Below are positions 13,169 to 19,651 of a stretch of 20,269 bases of DNA, piece after piece. Source of the stretch: Candidatus Uhrbacteria bacterium (GTDB lineage: Bacteria; Patescibacteriota; Patescibacteriia; 2-12-FULL-60-25); assembly GCA_903828685.1 (NCBI GenBank), contig CAIKNB010000136.1, positions 1 to 20,269 of the forward strand. The letters run 5' to 3'. Numbering within the stretch: position 1 is the stretch's first letter; the number at the start of each line of letters is the position of its first letter. Position numbers and translations under genes: made by a program. Below the pieces are notes generated by a model. The model searched no databases and was not told the DNA's origin. It saw only the letters and a program-made list of their open reading frames with translations.

Positions 13169-14617
13169 TACCTCACTTCCGAAGACGCCGTGTATCCGGC
13201 TTGGTTCAAGTATTACGCCTGGCAGAACGTCACAAAACTCTCCCAGTTCGATAAGGAACGCGGCGAGTACAAGAAACGCACTAGGTCCACGGTCGCGCCT
13301 TTCCCCGACATATATCGCGAACCCCTGGCCCAGATCGCTGACATCTACGAACAAGTCAAAGCCGACAACAAGAACCTGAAAGAGCCAGAGATCCGCGGAG
13401 CTTTCTCCAAGAAATTCCCGGCCCTGTACGCCGAACTCACGTCCAAATCGCTCGCCGCAACCATGGAGCGGAGCGAACAGGTCAAAGGCAAGTGGATAAA
13501 ATACTATCAGGGCAAACCTGAGGAAGCAGAAAAGCTTTTTGAATCCCTTGATGGTAAAGGCACGGGCTGGTGCACTGCCGGCAAGAGTACGGCCAAGGCC
13601 CAGATCGAGTCCGGTGATTTTTACGTCTATTACACCGAAGACGACAAAGGCGATCCAATCCAGCCCCGGCTCGCCATCCGCATGGACGGCACGGACCGCA
13701 TCGGCGAAGTCCGCGGCGTTTTGCCGCACCAGGAAGTCGAACCTCTGCTCCAGGACACGCTCGACGAGAAGCTAAAGGAATTCGGGAGCGAAGCTGATGC
13801 GTACCGGAAGAAATCTGCTGATATGAGACATATGACCGTGATTGAGGAGAAGATGACCGAAGACAAACAGCTGACCAATGGAGACCTGCGATTCCTGTAC
13901 GAAATCGACAATCCGATCGAAGGTTTCGGTTATCAGAAAGACCCGCGCATCAAAGAGCTGCGTTCACGACGGAATCAGGAGCATGACATGCTTGCTATTT
14001 TTGAGTGTACCAAAGACCAAATCGCCCATGTGCCGAGTGACATCAACAAGAACACCAAAGCCTACGTTGGCCAACTCGAACCCGGGATTTTTGACAGGCT
14101 CGCGAAATTTAATGTTGAGCATGTCTATACCGCTTTCCCGGGAGGTTGCATCCGGTTCATGGATGTGGAGCTTGGAGGCAAGACTGCGAAAGAATATGAA
14201 AAAGAGCTGATTGACCAGGGCCATAGGATCTCGGATTATGCCAAGGATATCCTGGCCAAGATAAAAGCAACAAAACAGTCCCAATCAATCCAAACTGTCC
14301 GCTTGTCGGTCAAAGACCTGGGTTTTTCGTCCGCAACGCGTTACGACAAGATTTGCGAACGTGCGCGTGAGCTTGGGCTTGACCTCGCTCCGGCAGAGAC
14401 CGGGCCAGCCCTCAGACTATTGATGAAAAACCAGGCTATGAATGATTGGTTCCTGGTAGGCATGGAGGCACTGACGAACCGTGACGGCTACCCGGACCTC
14501 TTCTCTCTCGAACGCTACGTCGGCGGCTCGTGGCTCGAGGCGAGCCGCGGCTACCCTGACCGTCAGTGGAATCCCGACAACGAGTTTGCCTTTGCCTGCG
14601 CAAGCATTAGAACTTAG
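13169..14617 (+). CDS. CPR-type hypothetical protein, main C-terminal portion (after the second frameshift)
   Basis: This is the in-frame continuation of the gene starting at 12781. The frame is technically open from 12998, but the 12998-13168 part is not the gene's own reading. Visible blocks are a helical aromatic region (AVYPAWFKYYAWQNV, KWIKYYQGKPEEAEKLFESL) and a central segment GTGWCTAGKSTAKAQIESGD followed by FYVYYTEDDKGDPIQPRLAI and RIGEVRGV (Cys about residue 265 of the restored protein). A C-terminal domain runs from about residue 514: LGFSSATRYDKICERAREL, GLDLAPAETGPALRLL, then DLFSLERYVGGSWLEASRGY and a final WNPDNEFAFACA. The central block has the order of elements seen in PcfJ-like proteins (Cys, then a strand pair, then an E/Q-x-RG turn), but this is only a shape resemblance. 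There is no TM segment or signal peptide. Function unknown. Confidence 0.75.
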   Translation, partial: YLTSEDAVYPAWFKYYAWQNVTKLSQFDKERGEYKKRTRSTVAPFPDIYREPLAQIADIYEQVKADNKNLKEPEIRGAFSKKFPALYAELTSKSLAATMERSEQVKGKWIKYYQGKPEEAEKLFESLDGKGTGWCTAGKSTAKAQIESGDFYVYYTEDDKGDPIQPRLAIRMDGTDRIGEVRGVLPHQEVEPLLQDTLDEKLKEFGSEADAYRKKSADMRHMTVIEEKMTEDKQLTNGDLRFLYEIDNPIEGFGYQKDPRIKELRSRRNQEHDMLAIFECTKDQIAHVPSDINKNTKAYVGQLEPGIFDRLAKFNVEHVYTAFPGGCIRFMDVELGGKTAKEYEKELIDQGHRISDYAKDILAKIKATKQSQSIQTVRLSVKDLGFSSATRYDKICERARELGLDLAPAETGPALRLLMKNQAMNDWFLVGMEALTNRDGYPDLFSLERYVGGSWLEASRGYPDRQWNPDNEFAFACASIRT

Positions 14618-14669
14618 GACTTAAATTTTTGTTTTTGATTTTTGTGCTTAGTCCTTTGTTTTTGTTTTA
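14616..14669 (+). terminator. Weak terminator candidate after the CPR hypothetical gene
   Basis: A 6-bp inverted repeat, aggact (14616-14621) and agtcct (14650-14655), has a long AT-rich loop and is followed by a T-rich tract (tttgtttttgtttt). The stem is short and the loop large, so this is a weak candidate, but it lies exactly at the gene end and before the next promoter. Confidence 0.35.
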
Positions 14670-14670
14670 C

Positions 14671-14679
14671 TGATATAAT
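14671..14679 (+). promoter_or_regulatory. Extended -10 promoter upstream of recO
   Basis: The sequence TGA-TATAAT is a perfect extended -10 (TGn plus consensus hexamer). No good -35 is present at 16-18 bp. A T-rich tract lies upstream. Transcription would begin near 14686, giving a leader of about 200 nt to the recO core start at 14888, or 100 nt to the ATG at 14786. Confidence 0.6.
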
Positions 14680-14887
14680 TGCATCGGTAGTAGGCGAATC
14701 AGCGGGTGGTCAAGGCTGCCTGCGGCCGAATCCAGCATCCATACGCCGAGAGCGTCTTTGTCCAAGTTTAAAGGCGGAGTGACGTATGCGCTTAAAAAAT
14801 GAAGATGCTTGGCGTGACGCGCTAGGGCATTTATTGCCGTGCAAACGTCAGGCAAACGTGGTTAAATGGAAATCCATCAGCCGCCTT

Positions 14888-15559
14888 ATGCCCTACATCC
14901 GCGACCGGGTCATCGTACTCAAGAAAGAACCGTTCCGCGAACATGACCGGCGCTATTTGCTGTACGGGCGAGATCATGGATTATTGAGCGCTGTGGCGCG
15001 CGGCACCAGTTTAGGTCACTCAAAACAAGCTGGCCATCTGGAGCCGTTCTCCGAAACCGAAGTCATGCTGGCCAAAGGCGCAGCATTCGACAAGCTGGCT
15101 GTGGCGCGCATGATCACCGTGCCGCCGGTCACGCGGCGTTTGGCTTTCTACGCCGTATGCGGCGCCTTCACCGACCTCATCATCCGGCTGAACCGTCCGG
15201 GCATCGCCGACGAGCGCATCTTTAATCTGCTGCGCGAGCTTACGCAGTCTTTGGATTACCTGCCGCGCGACCCCACGCCCGAACGCGCGCGTCTGATGCT
15301 TGCGACAGTGACGCTCAAGCTGCTCGACATCTTGGGATTCGCGCCCATCATCCACCGTTCGCCCGAGAACACTACGCCGGTCCAGAGCCTGGCGCTCGCC
15401 GCCTTCATGCGCGAGTCGCCTCTTCTTGACGTCTGGCGCGTCACCGGTCAGACAGACGTGTTTCAAGCGGCTGCAGCGTTCGTGGAAGAGGCGCTCAAGG
15501 TCACGCACCTGGAGGAGCGGCCGCGCGGCCCCGAAGCCGTGCATGCGCTTCTGGCTTGA
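14888..15559 (+). CDS. recO: DNA repair protein RecO
   Basis: RecO helps RecR load RecA onto SSB-coated ssDNA in gap repair. The OB-fold N terminus matches the family: YIRDRVIVLKKEPFREHDRR, YLLYGRDHGLLSAVARGTSL, then GHSKQAGHLEPFSETEVMLA and KGAAFDKLAVARM. The C-terminal helical domain contains LLRELTQSLDYL and LKLLDILGFAPII. In this last part most RecO proteins carry a CxxC zinc site (LxxCxxCG), but here it reads HRSPENTTP with no Cys, so the zinc finger is absent. I chose 14888 (223 aa) because the family begins a few residues before this motif. The in-frame ATG at 14786 has a good GGAG Shine-Dalgarno (14776-14779) and would add 34 residues, but those codons have about 50% GC at third positions (17 of 34), visibly lower than in the core. 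Confidence 0.85.
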   Translation: MPYIRDRVIVLKKEPFREHDRRYLLYGRDHGLLSAVARGTSLGHSKQAGHLEPFSETEVMLAKGAAFDKLAVARMITVPPVTRRLAFYAVCGAFTDLIIRLNRPGIADERIFNLLRELTQSLDYLPRDPTPERARLMLATVTLKLLDILGFAPIIHRSPENTTPVQSLALAAFMRESPLLDVWRVTGQTDVFQAAAAFVEEALKVTHLEERPRGPEAVHALLA

Positions 15560-15562
15560 GGG

Positions 15563-15591
15563 TTGACTTTAATCTCCGTAAATGCTAAAAA
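15563..15591 (+). promoter_or_regulatory. Possible promoter for the 15648 gene
   Basis: TTGACT (15563-15568, five of six) is followed after 17 bp by TAAAAA (15586-15591, four of six). Transcription would begin near 15598, inside the hairpin that terminates recO, giving a ~50-nt leader. Moderate evidence only. Confidence 0.4.
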
Positions 15592-15612
15592 AACGCCATT
15601 CGGCGTTCTTTT
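15587..15612 (+). terminator. Short intrinsic terminator after recO
   Basis: The hairpin aacgcc-attc-ggcgtt (15592-15607) has an A-run on its 5' side (15587-15593) and CTTTT on its 3' side. The stem is only 6 bp but GC-rich, and the A/T flanks extend it. It lies 33 nt after the recO stop and could work in both directions. Confidence 0.6.
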
Positions 15613-15647
15613 CATCTCTACACGCAGCTAGCCAAAGGATTTTGTGC

Positions 15648-16421
15648 ATGCCAAACATCAGGCTTTCGGTCAGTCATCAGAGGGTGTTGTTCAGGAATCG
15701 TAGGTTCAACCAAGGCGAATCTCCGAAGCCTACGTCTGTCGAGATTGCAGCGGTGCCGCGCGTCAGATTTCCGAACGAAGATACCGTCAGGGCAGCGGCG
15801 CATCGCTACGCCCTTTCCTCGGCGTTTCGCGAACGCAAACGCCAGCAGATGGAACGGGGGGAGTTCAGCCGCTTGGCGGACTTCATGAAGTTCTACAAGT
15901 TCGTGGCTGAGCGGATCCGCGAATACCGCGGGCGCGACGCCATCGAGATAGATATCTTCTTGGGCTTGAAAGATTTCGTGAACGAGTGCAAGCAAGCCAA
16001 CCGTTCGGTCAATCGTTACGACCTCGACATGGCGGCGCGCCGCTGGGTGGACGCGCGCGAGTCGTTGATCGAATTTTTGGGACAGAGCGAACGCCTGGTG
16101 GCACGGCCCATGGCGCCTAAGGATGCGCGCGAGCGCGGCGGCGAGGCCTACACCGAGGCGGCCATGAAGCGCCACAAGGATGCGCATATCAAGGATCGCG
16201 TCACGGTCATGGCCAGGCTTCCGGGCTATTCGGAGGAACTGTTTATCACCCTGGGTCCGGCCACGCGAGGCTCCAAGCGTCTCAAGGAGAATCGTGTGCG
16301 CAAGATCATCAGCATCCAGTCCGAGGCCGAATGGAACTCGTGGAAGCGCACGCGCACCCATGAACGCAAGGAATACCGCAATTTCCATCCGCGTCCGCGC
16401 CGCACTTTTGCTGCGAATTGA
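15648..16421 (+). CDS. Hypothetical basic protein (257 aa)
   Basis: I do not recognise a family. The ATG at 15648 is preceded by AAAGGA (15634-15639) at 8 nt, a fair Shine-Dalgarno. An earlier in-frame ATG at 15582 lies within the recO terminator and is unlikely. No TM segment is predicted. The protein is rich in Arg and Lys, with almost no Cys. Residues 1-50 are basic (SVSHQRVLFRNRRF). A helical region follows with FSRLADFMKFYKFVAERIRE and DIFLGLKDFVNECKQANRSV, then RYDLDMAARRWVDARESLIE. The C terminus is very basic (WKRTRTHERKEYRNFHPRPR), which suggests nucleic-acid or ribosome contact, though this is only an inference from charge. It is a single-gene unit between recO and a strong terminator. 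Confidence 0.75.
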   Translation: MPNIRLSVSHQRVLFRNRRFNQGESPKPTSVEIAAVPRVRFPNEDTVRAAAHRYALSSAFRERKRQQMERGEFSRLADFMKFYKFVAERIREYRGRDAIEIDIFLGLKDFVNECKQANRSVNRYDLDMAARRWVDARESLIEFLGQSERLVARPMAPKDARERGGEAYTEAAMKRHKDAHIKDRVTVMARLPGYSEELFITLGPATRGSKRLKENRVRKIISIQSEAEWNSWKRTRTHERKEYRNFHPRPRRTFAAN

Positions 16422-16427
16422 ACTCTG

Positions 16428-16463
16428 CCCCTTCCCGTATTGCGCGGGAAGGGGTTTTCTTTT
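16428..16463 (+). terminator. Intrinsic terminator before asnS
   Basis: A perfect 10-bp stem, ccccttcccg (16428-16437) with cgggaagggg (16445-16454), has a 7-nt loop and is followed by TTTTCTTTT (16455-16463). It lies 6 nt after the TGA of the preceding gene and only 5 nt before the asnS ATG at 16469. Confidence 0.92.
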
Positions 16464-16468
16464 ACAGT

Positions 16469-17773
16469 ATGCGCATCTATATGGATACCCTCATCTCCAA
16501 ATTCAAAGACCTGGTCGGCCAGACGGTTACGGTCAAAGGCTGGGCGTATAACGTGCGTTCGTCAGGCAGTATCGCTTTTTTGCAGCTGCGCGACGGTTCG
16601 GGATTTACGCAAGCCGTGGTGGCTAAGCCGAACGTGGACGAAGCATCCTGGAATGCAGCCGTGGATACCACCATCGAATCCTCGGTCATAGTCACAGGCA
16701 CTGTCTCTAAGCATCCTAAACAAGAAGGCGTTTACGAACTCCAAGCCACGCAAGTCGTGCTGGTGCAGAAAGCCGAGGAATATCCCATCGGTAAAAAAGA
16801 ACATGGACCGGAGTTTTTGCTCGACAATCGCCATCTGTGGTTGCGTGCGCCTTCGCAATGGGCTGTGCAGCGCGTGCGCGACCGCATCATCCATGCCATC
16901 TATGACTGGATGCGCGACCACGACTTTCTCAAGATAGATTCACCCATCTTCACGCCTAACGCCTGCGAAGGTACGACCGAACTCTTCGAGGTCAATTACT
17001 TTGAAGACCGCAAAGCCTATCTCACGCAATCCGGTCAGCTGTATCTCGAAGCCGCCATCGCATCTGTCGGCCGCTGCTTTGATTTCGGTCCGGTTTTCCG
17101 CGCCGAAAAATCCAAGACGCGCCGCCATCTGACCGAGTTCTGGATGATGGATGCCGAAGCCGCATTCGTGGAGCACGAAGAGAACCTCAAGATCCAGGAA
17201 CAGCTCATCGAGTTCGTGGTCAAGCGCGTGTTGGAGGATTGCCAGGAGGAACTCAAGATTTTGGAACGCAATGTGGAGCCGCTCAAAAAAGTCCAAGCTC
17301 CGTTCGAGCGCCTGACCCATGCCGAGGCCATCAAGATTTTGCGCGACAAGGGGAGCGATATCGGCGACATGGACGATCTGGGGGCTGACGATGAGACTAC
17401 GCTGACCCAGATGTACGAAAAGCCCATCTTCATCGAAAAATATCCGGCTGAAGTCAAAGCTTTTTACATGAAGCGCGACCCGGCCGATCCTACGCGCGTG
17501 TTGAACGCGGATTTGCTGGCGCCCGAGGGTTATGGCGAAGTCATCGGCGGCTCGCAGCGCGAAGATGATTACGAAGTTTTGCTCGCGCGCGTACGCGAAC
17601 ACAAACTTCCTGAAAAAGAATTCCAATGGTATTTGGATTTGCGTAAATACGGTTCGGTCCCGCATTCCGGATTCGGCGTCGGCCTCGAACGCTTGGTGGC
17701 CTGGATCTGCGGTCTGCATCATGTGCGCGAAACCATTCCATTCCCGCGGCTCATGAATCGTCTGGAGCCATAA
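16469..17773 (+). CDS. asnS: Asparagine-tRNA ligase
   Basis: AsnRS charges tRNA-Asn with asparagine. It is a class IIb synthetase of 434 aa, normal length. The N-terminal anticodon-binding OB fold reads VGQTVTVKGWAYNVRSSGSI and AFLQLRDGSGFTQAVV. Class II motif 1 lies around DSPIFTPNACEGTTELF. Motif 2 is FDFGPVFRAEKSKTRRHLTE followed by FWMMDAE. Motif 3 is GFGVGLERLVAWICG near the C terminus. SGQLYLEA and RRHLTEFWMMDAE separate AsnRS from AspRS. The frame is open from 16418, but that part lies inside the preceding gene's end and terminator. I use ATG 16469; ATG 16481 (MDTLISKFKDL) is equally plausible, and neither has a Shine-Dalgarno. No promoter is clear, since the upstream terminator almost touches the start codon. 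Confidence 0.95.
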   Translation: MRIYMDTLISKFKDLVGQTVTVKGWAYNVRSSGSIAFLQLRDGSGFTQAVVAKPNVDEASWNAAVDTTIESSVIVTGTVSKHPKQEGVYELQATQVVLVQKAEEYPIGKKEHGPEFLLDNRHLWLRAPSQWAVQRVRDRIIHAIYDWMRDHDFLKIDSPIFTPNACEGTTELFEVNYFEDRKAYLTQSGQLYLEAAIASVGRCFDFGPVFRAEKSKTRRHLTEFWMMDAEAAFVEHEENLKIQEQLIEFVVKRVLEDCQEELKILERNVEPLKKVQAPFERLTHAEAIKILRDKGSDIGDMDDLGADDETTLTQMYEKPIFIEKYPAEVKAFYMKRDPADPTRVLNADLLAPEGYGEVIGGSQREDDYEVLLARVREHKLPEKEFQWYLDLRKYGSVPHSGFGVGLERLVAWICGLHHVRETIPFPRLMNRLEP

Positions 17774-17792
17774 GGCATCAAACAGCAAAAAA

Positions 17793-17806
17793 TGGTATCC
17801 TATAAC
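17793..17806 (+). promoter_or_regulatory. Candidate -10 element just before the 17809 gene
   Basis: TGG-TATCCT (17793-17801) resembles an extended -10, and the overlapping TATAAC (17801-17806) matches five of six. No convincing -35 exists. If the first is used, transcription would start at or within a base or two of the ATG at 17809, giving a leaderless mRNA. There is no Shine-Dalgarno. Confidence 0.3.
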
Positions 17807-17808
17807 GC

Positions 17809-18897
17809 ATGCAAAAGACCTATAGGAGACCGAACAAAGCCAGTAAGACCAATGTACCCATGGTGATTTTCGCCACGTTTTTGGTGGTCGTGGGCATTGC
17901 GCTGGATGCGTATTTTTCTTCGCAAAAACCGCCGGCTACGCCGCTGCAGACGACTAAGGCAACCGCGAGCCAAAAAACCCCGGCTACGCCGCTGCAGGCT
18001 ACAGGCCCGGCGCTGCTTTTGCAGAATGCGGACGCCGTGACCATCCTGGGGTTGGACGGCAAGACGCAGCGTTTGAGTTTGGCGGATTTCAAATCGCAGG
18101 TCGCGGAAAAATATTGGCCGACCGAAGGTTCGCAAGCGGCTAACGGCTCGGTGGCGTATTTTTTGGCTGCCGCCTCCAGCGATTCACGCCAAGCATTCTT
18201 GAATTCTGATCGGTCTTACACCGCGGCTTTAGGTATAGCCAAAGCTGATGGCGCATCCGTCATCGAAGTCGCCAAGGGTTCGGATAAGGCGCAACAGCTG
18301 GTGCTGCGCGACAAAAACGGCAAACCGCTGTCCGATGCTTCGCTTTTGGGTTGGCTGGATGCGAATTCACTGGTCGTATCCGCTGTGGCTACGACTACGC
18401 GCGCAGCTTACACGTTGAATGTCGACGGGAACGTCCGCTATCTCTCCGCGCTGCCTGACAATGTGGTTTACGAAGAGGCGCGCGCTGGCGCCATTTGGTA
18501 TGCCACGGCGCAACTGGGCCAGGGCCTGGAATCAGAACCGCAAGGCCCGTCCGAATTGCATCGCGTCACGGCTGACGGCGCTGACCTCAAGGTGGCGCGC
18601 GATGCTTTGCGCGTGTTCTTGGTGGCCGTGCCAAGCGGCGCTGACAAACTCATGTATATGATGGATGACGGTGCGGCGTATTACCAAACAATCGGCGGTC
18701 AATCTTCCCGTACAGCTTTGGGCAAGCGCCGTCCGTTGGCGTTTTTGCCCGACGGGCGTCTGGCGCTGCGCGATAATTATGACGTGGTGGCCTATGATCC
18801 GGCGAACGGCCAAGTCAGCAAGCTTGGCGCGCTGCCCGAAGGCGAAGTCAAAGTGTTCGTGGCGCCGGCCCTCGACTTGATTCAACCCGCCCCGTAG
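17809..18897 (+). CDS. Hypothetical membrane-anchored extracytoplasmic protein
   Basis: The 362-aa protein has a basic N terminus (MQKTYRRPNKASK) and one TM segment (about residues 16-35, VPMVIFATFLVVVGIALDAY). The topology is therefore N-in with most of the protein outside. Next comes a Pro/Thr/Ala linker with two copies of a 16-residue unit (QKPPATPLQ and QKTPATPLQ). The body consists of short hydrophobic strands and turns of the kind found in beta-propellers: AVTILGLDGKTQRLSLADF, LLGWLDANSLVVSAVA, AYTLNVDGNVRYLSALPDN, LHRVTADGADL, LAFLPDGRLALRDNYDVVAY and DPANGQVSKLGALPEGEV. The WLDANSLVVSA and FLPDGRLALRD patterns resemble TolB/WD40-like blades, but no specific family is recognised. The C terminus is short. 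It lies 35 nt after asnS and 15 nt before the next gene, which is also a single-TM anchored protein. Confidence 0.75.
   Translation: MQKTYRRPNKASKTNVPMVIFATFLVVVGIALDAYFSSQKPPATPLQTTKATASQKTPATPLQATGPALLLQNADAVTILGLDGKTQRLSLADFKSQVAEKYWPTEGSQAANGSVAYFLAAASSDSRQAFLNSDRSYTAALGIAKADGASVIEVAKGSDKAQQLVLRDKNGKPLSDASLLGWLDANSLVVSAVATTTRAAYTLNVDGNVRYLSALPDNVVYEEARAGAIWYATAQLGQGLESEPQGPSELHRVTADGADLKVARDALRVFLVAVPSGADKLMYMMDDGAAYYQTIGGQSSRTALGKRRPLAFLPDGRLALRDNYDVVAYDPANGQVSKLGALPEGEVKVFVAPALDLIQPAP
17932..17997 (+). repeat. 48-bp-period direct repeat in the linker of the 17809 gene
   Basis: The 18-nt sequence ccggctacgccgctgcag occurs at 17932-17949 and 17980-17997. The 48-bp period equals sixteen codons and encodes the duplicated PATPLQ linker unit. 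Confidence 0.85.
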
Positions 18898-18900
18898 AAT
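18872..18900 (+). promoter_or_regulatory. Candidate promoter inside the 3' end of the 17809 gene
   Basis: TCGACT (18872-18877, four of six to TTGACA), a 17-bp spacer, then TAGAAT (18895-18900, five of six to TATAAT). Transcription would begin near 18907, leaving about 6 nt before the ATG at 18913. Suggestive only. Confidence 0.35.
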
Positions 18901-18912
18901 AGCAATCTCCAT

Positions 18913-19620
18913 ATGCCACATGACAAAACCTGGGATCTGAAACTTTACGCCGTACTGGGCGCCGTATTCGTGCTGTTGGTCGCGGGTGCGGCAATCGTGC
19001 TGATAGTTTTAGGAACGCACAAGCCGCTGGCTCCGGCTGCCGGTAAATCGTCGCAGTCCGCGTCCAAGGTTACGGGCAAATTGGGCGAGATCTCCAGTAC
19101 TTGCGGAGGCCCGCAGCGCCTGCCGTGCCGTCCAGGGCTCAAATGCTCGAATGGAGACGATACCCAAAGTTACGGTACATGCGTCAAAGTCGTGATCCCT
19201 TCCACTGAAGGCGTACTGGCGCAGGGTCAGCTCAACGAAGGCTGCAACGAGCTGAACGCATGCGTGCCTGGCTTATACTGCAAGCAGGGGATTTGCGCCT
19301 CACTCGAGTCCATGGCGCCGCGCATCCAAGAGATGCTGTTGGACGGCGCACAGCTCAATTACGGCGGCTATATGGCCAAACCGGGCACCACCATCACCCT
19401 TAATCTGCAGACGCTTAATGCAGAAAACGTGACTATCTACTACCTGTCGGCTGACGGCTCTCAGACCAAGAAGGTCGAACCCGTGGCCAAGTCCGCAGGC
19501 GGCAAATATTCGGCCGACTTCAGCATCGTCAAAGGAATGCAGGGTTGGCTGGAAGCGCGTGCCACAGCTCAAAGCGGCGATTATTCGGTTTTGTCCGTGG
19601 GCATTGCAGCCAGCGAATGA
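18913..19620 (+). CDS. Hypothetical membrane-anchored cysteine-rich extracytoplasmic protein
   Basis: The 235-aa protein has one N-terminal TM segment (about residues 11-34, LYAVLGAVFVLLVAGAAIVL) and a Ser/Ala/Lys linker, so the rest should face outside. It contains exactly two four-Cys modules. Module 1 has Cys64, 72, 78 and 90 (CGGPQRLPCRPGLKC...GTC). Module 2 has Cys111, 117, 123 and 128 (GCNELNACVPGLYCKQGIC). Both share C-x5-C with a (R/V)PGL(K/Y) core, reminiscent of small disulfide-knotted modules such as Dickkopf-like repeats. A C-terminal domain (about 150-235) looks like a beta-sandwich: TTITLNLQTLNAENVTIYYL, KYSADFSIVKG and DYSVLSVGIA. No enzyme motif is seen. A surface or adhesion role is an inference from layout. 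aspS follows after 31 nt. Confidence 0.78.
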   Translation: MPHDKTWDLKLYAVLGAVFVLLVAGAAIVLIVLGTHKPLAPAAGKSSQSASKVTGKLGEISSTCGGPQRLPCRPGLKCSNGDDTQSYGTCVKVVIPSTEGVLAQGQLNEGCNELNACVPGLYCKQGICASLESMAPRIQEMLLDGAQLNYGGYMAKPGTTITLNLQTLNAENVTIYYLSADGSQTKKVEPVAKSAGGKYSADFSIVKGMQGWLEARATAQSGDYSVLSVGIAASE

Positions 19621-19651
19621 AACATGTAAGTTAAAGGAATAGACGATCAAT

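Noticed and set aside
14680..14860. tmRNA, SRP RNA or riboswitch in the recO leader
   Set aside because: I found no conserved tmRNA ends, no SRP GGAAG/GCAG loop motif and no known riboswitch core; only short local repeats are present.
15690..15725. tRNA-like T-loop (ggttcaa)
   Set aside because: No matching acceptor or anticodon stem nearby, and the site is inside a coding frame.
16418..16468. Upstream ATG at 16418 as asnS start
   Set aside because: It overlaps the stop of the previous gene, and the next 16 codons run through the terminator hairpin; the residues are not AsnRS-like.
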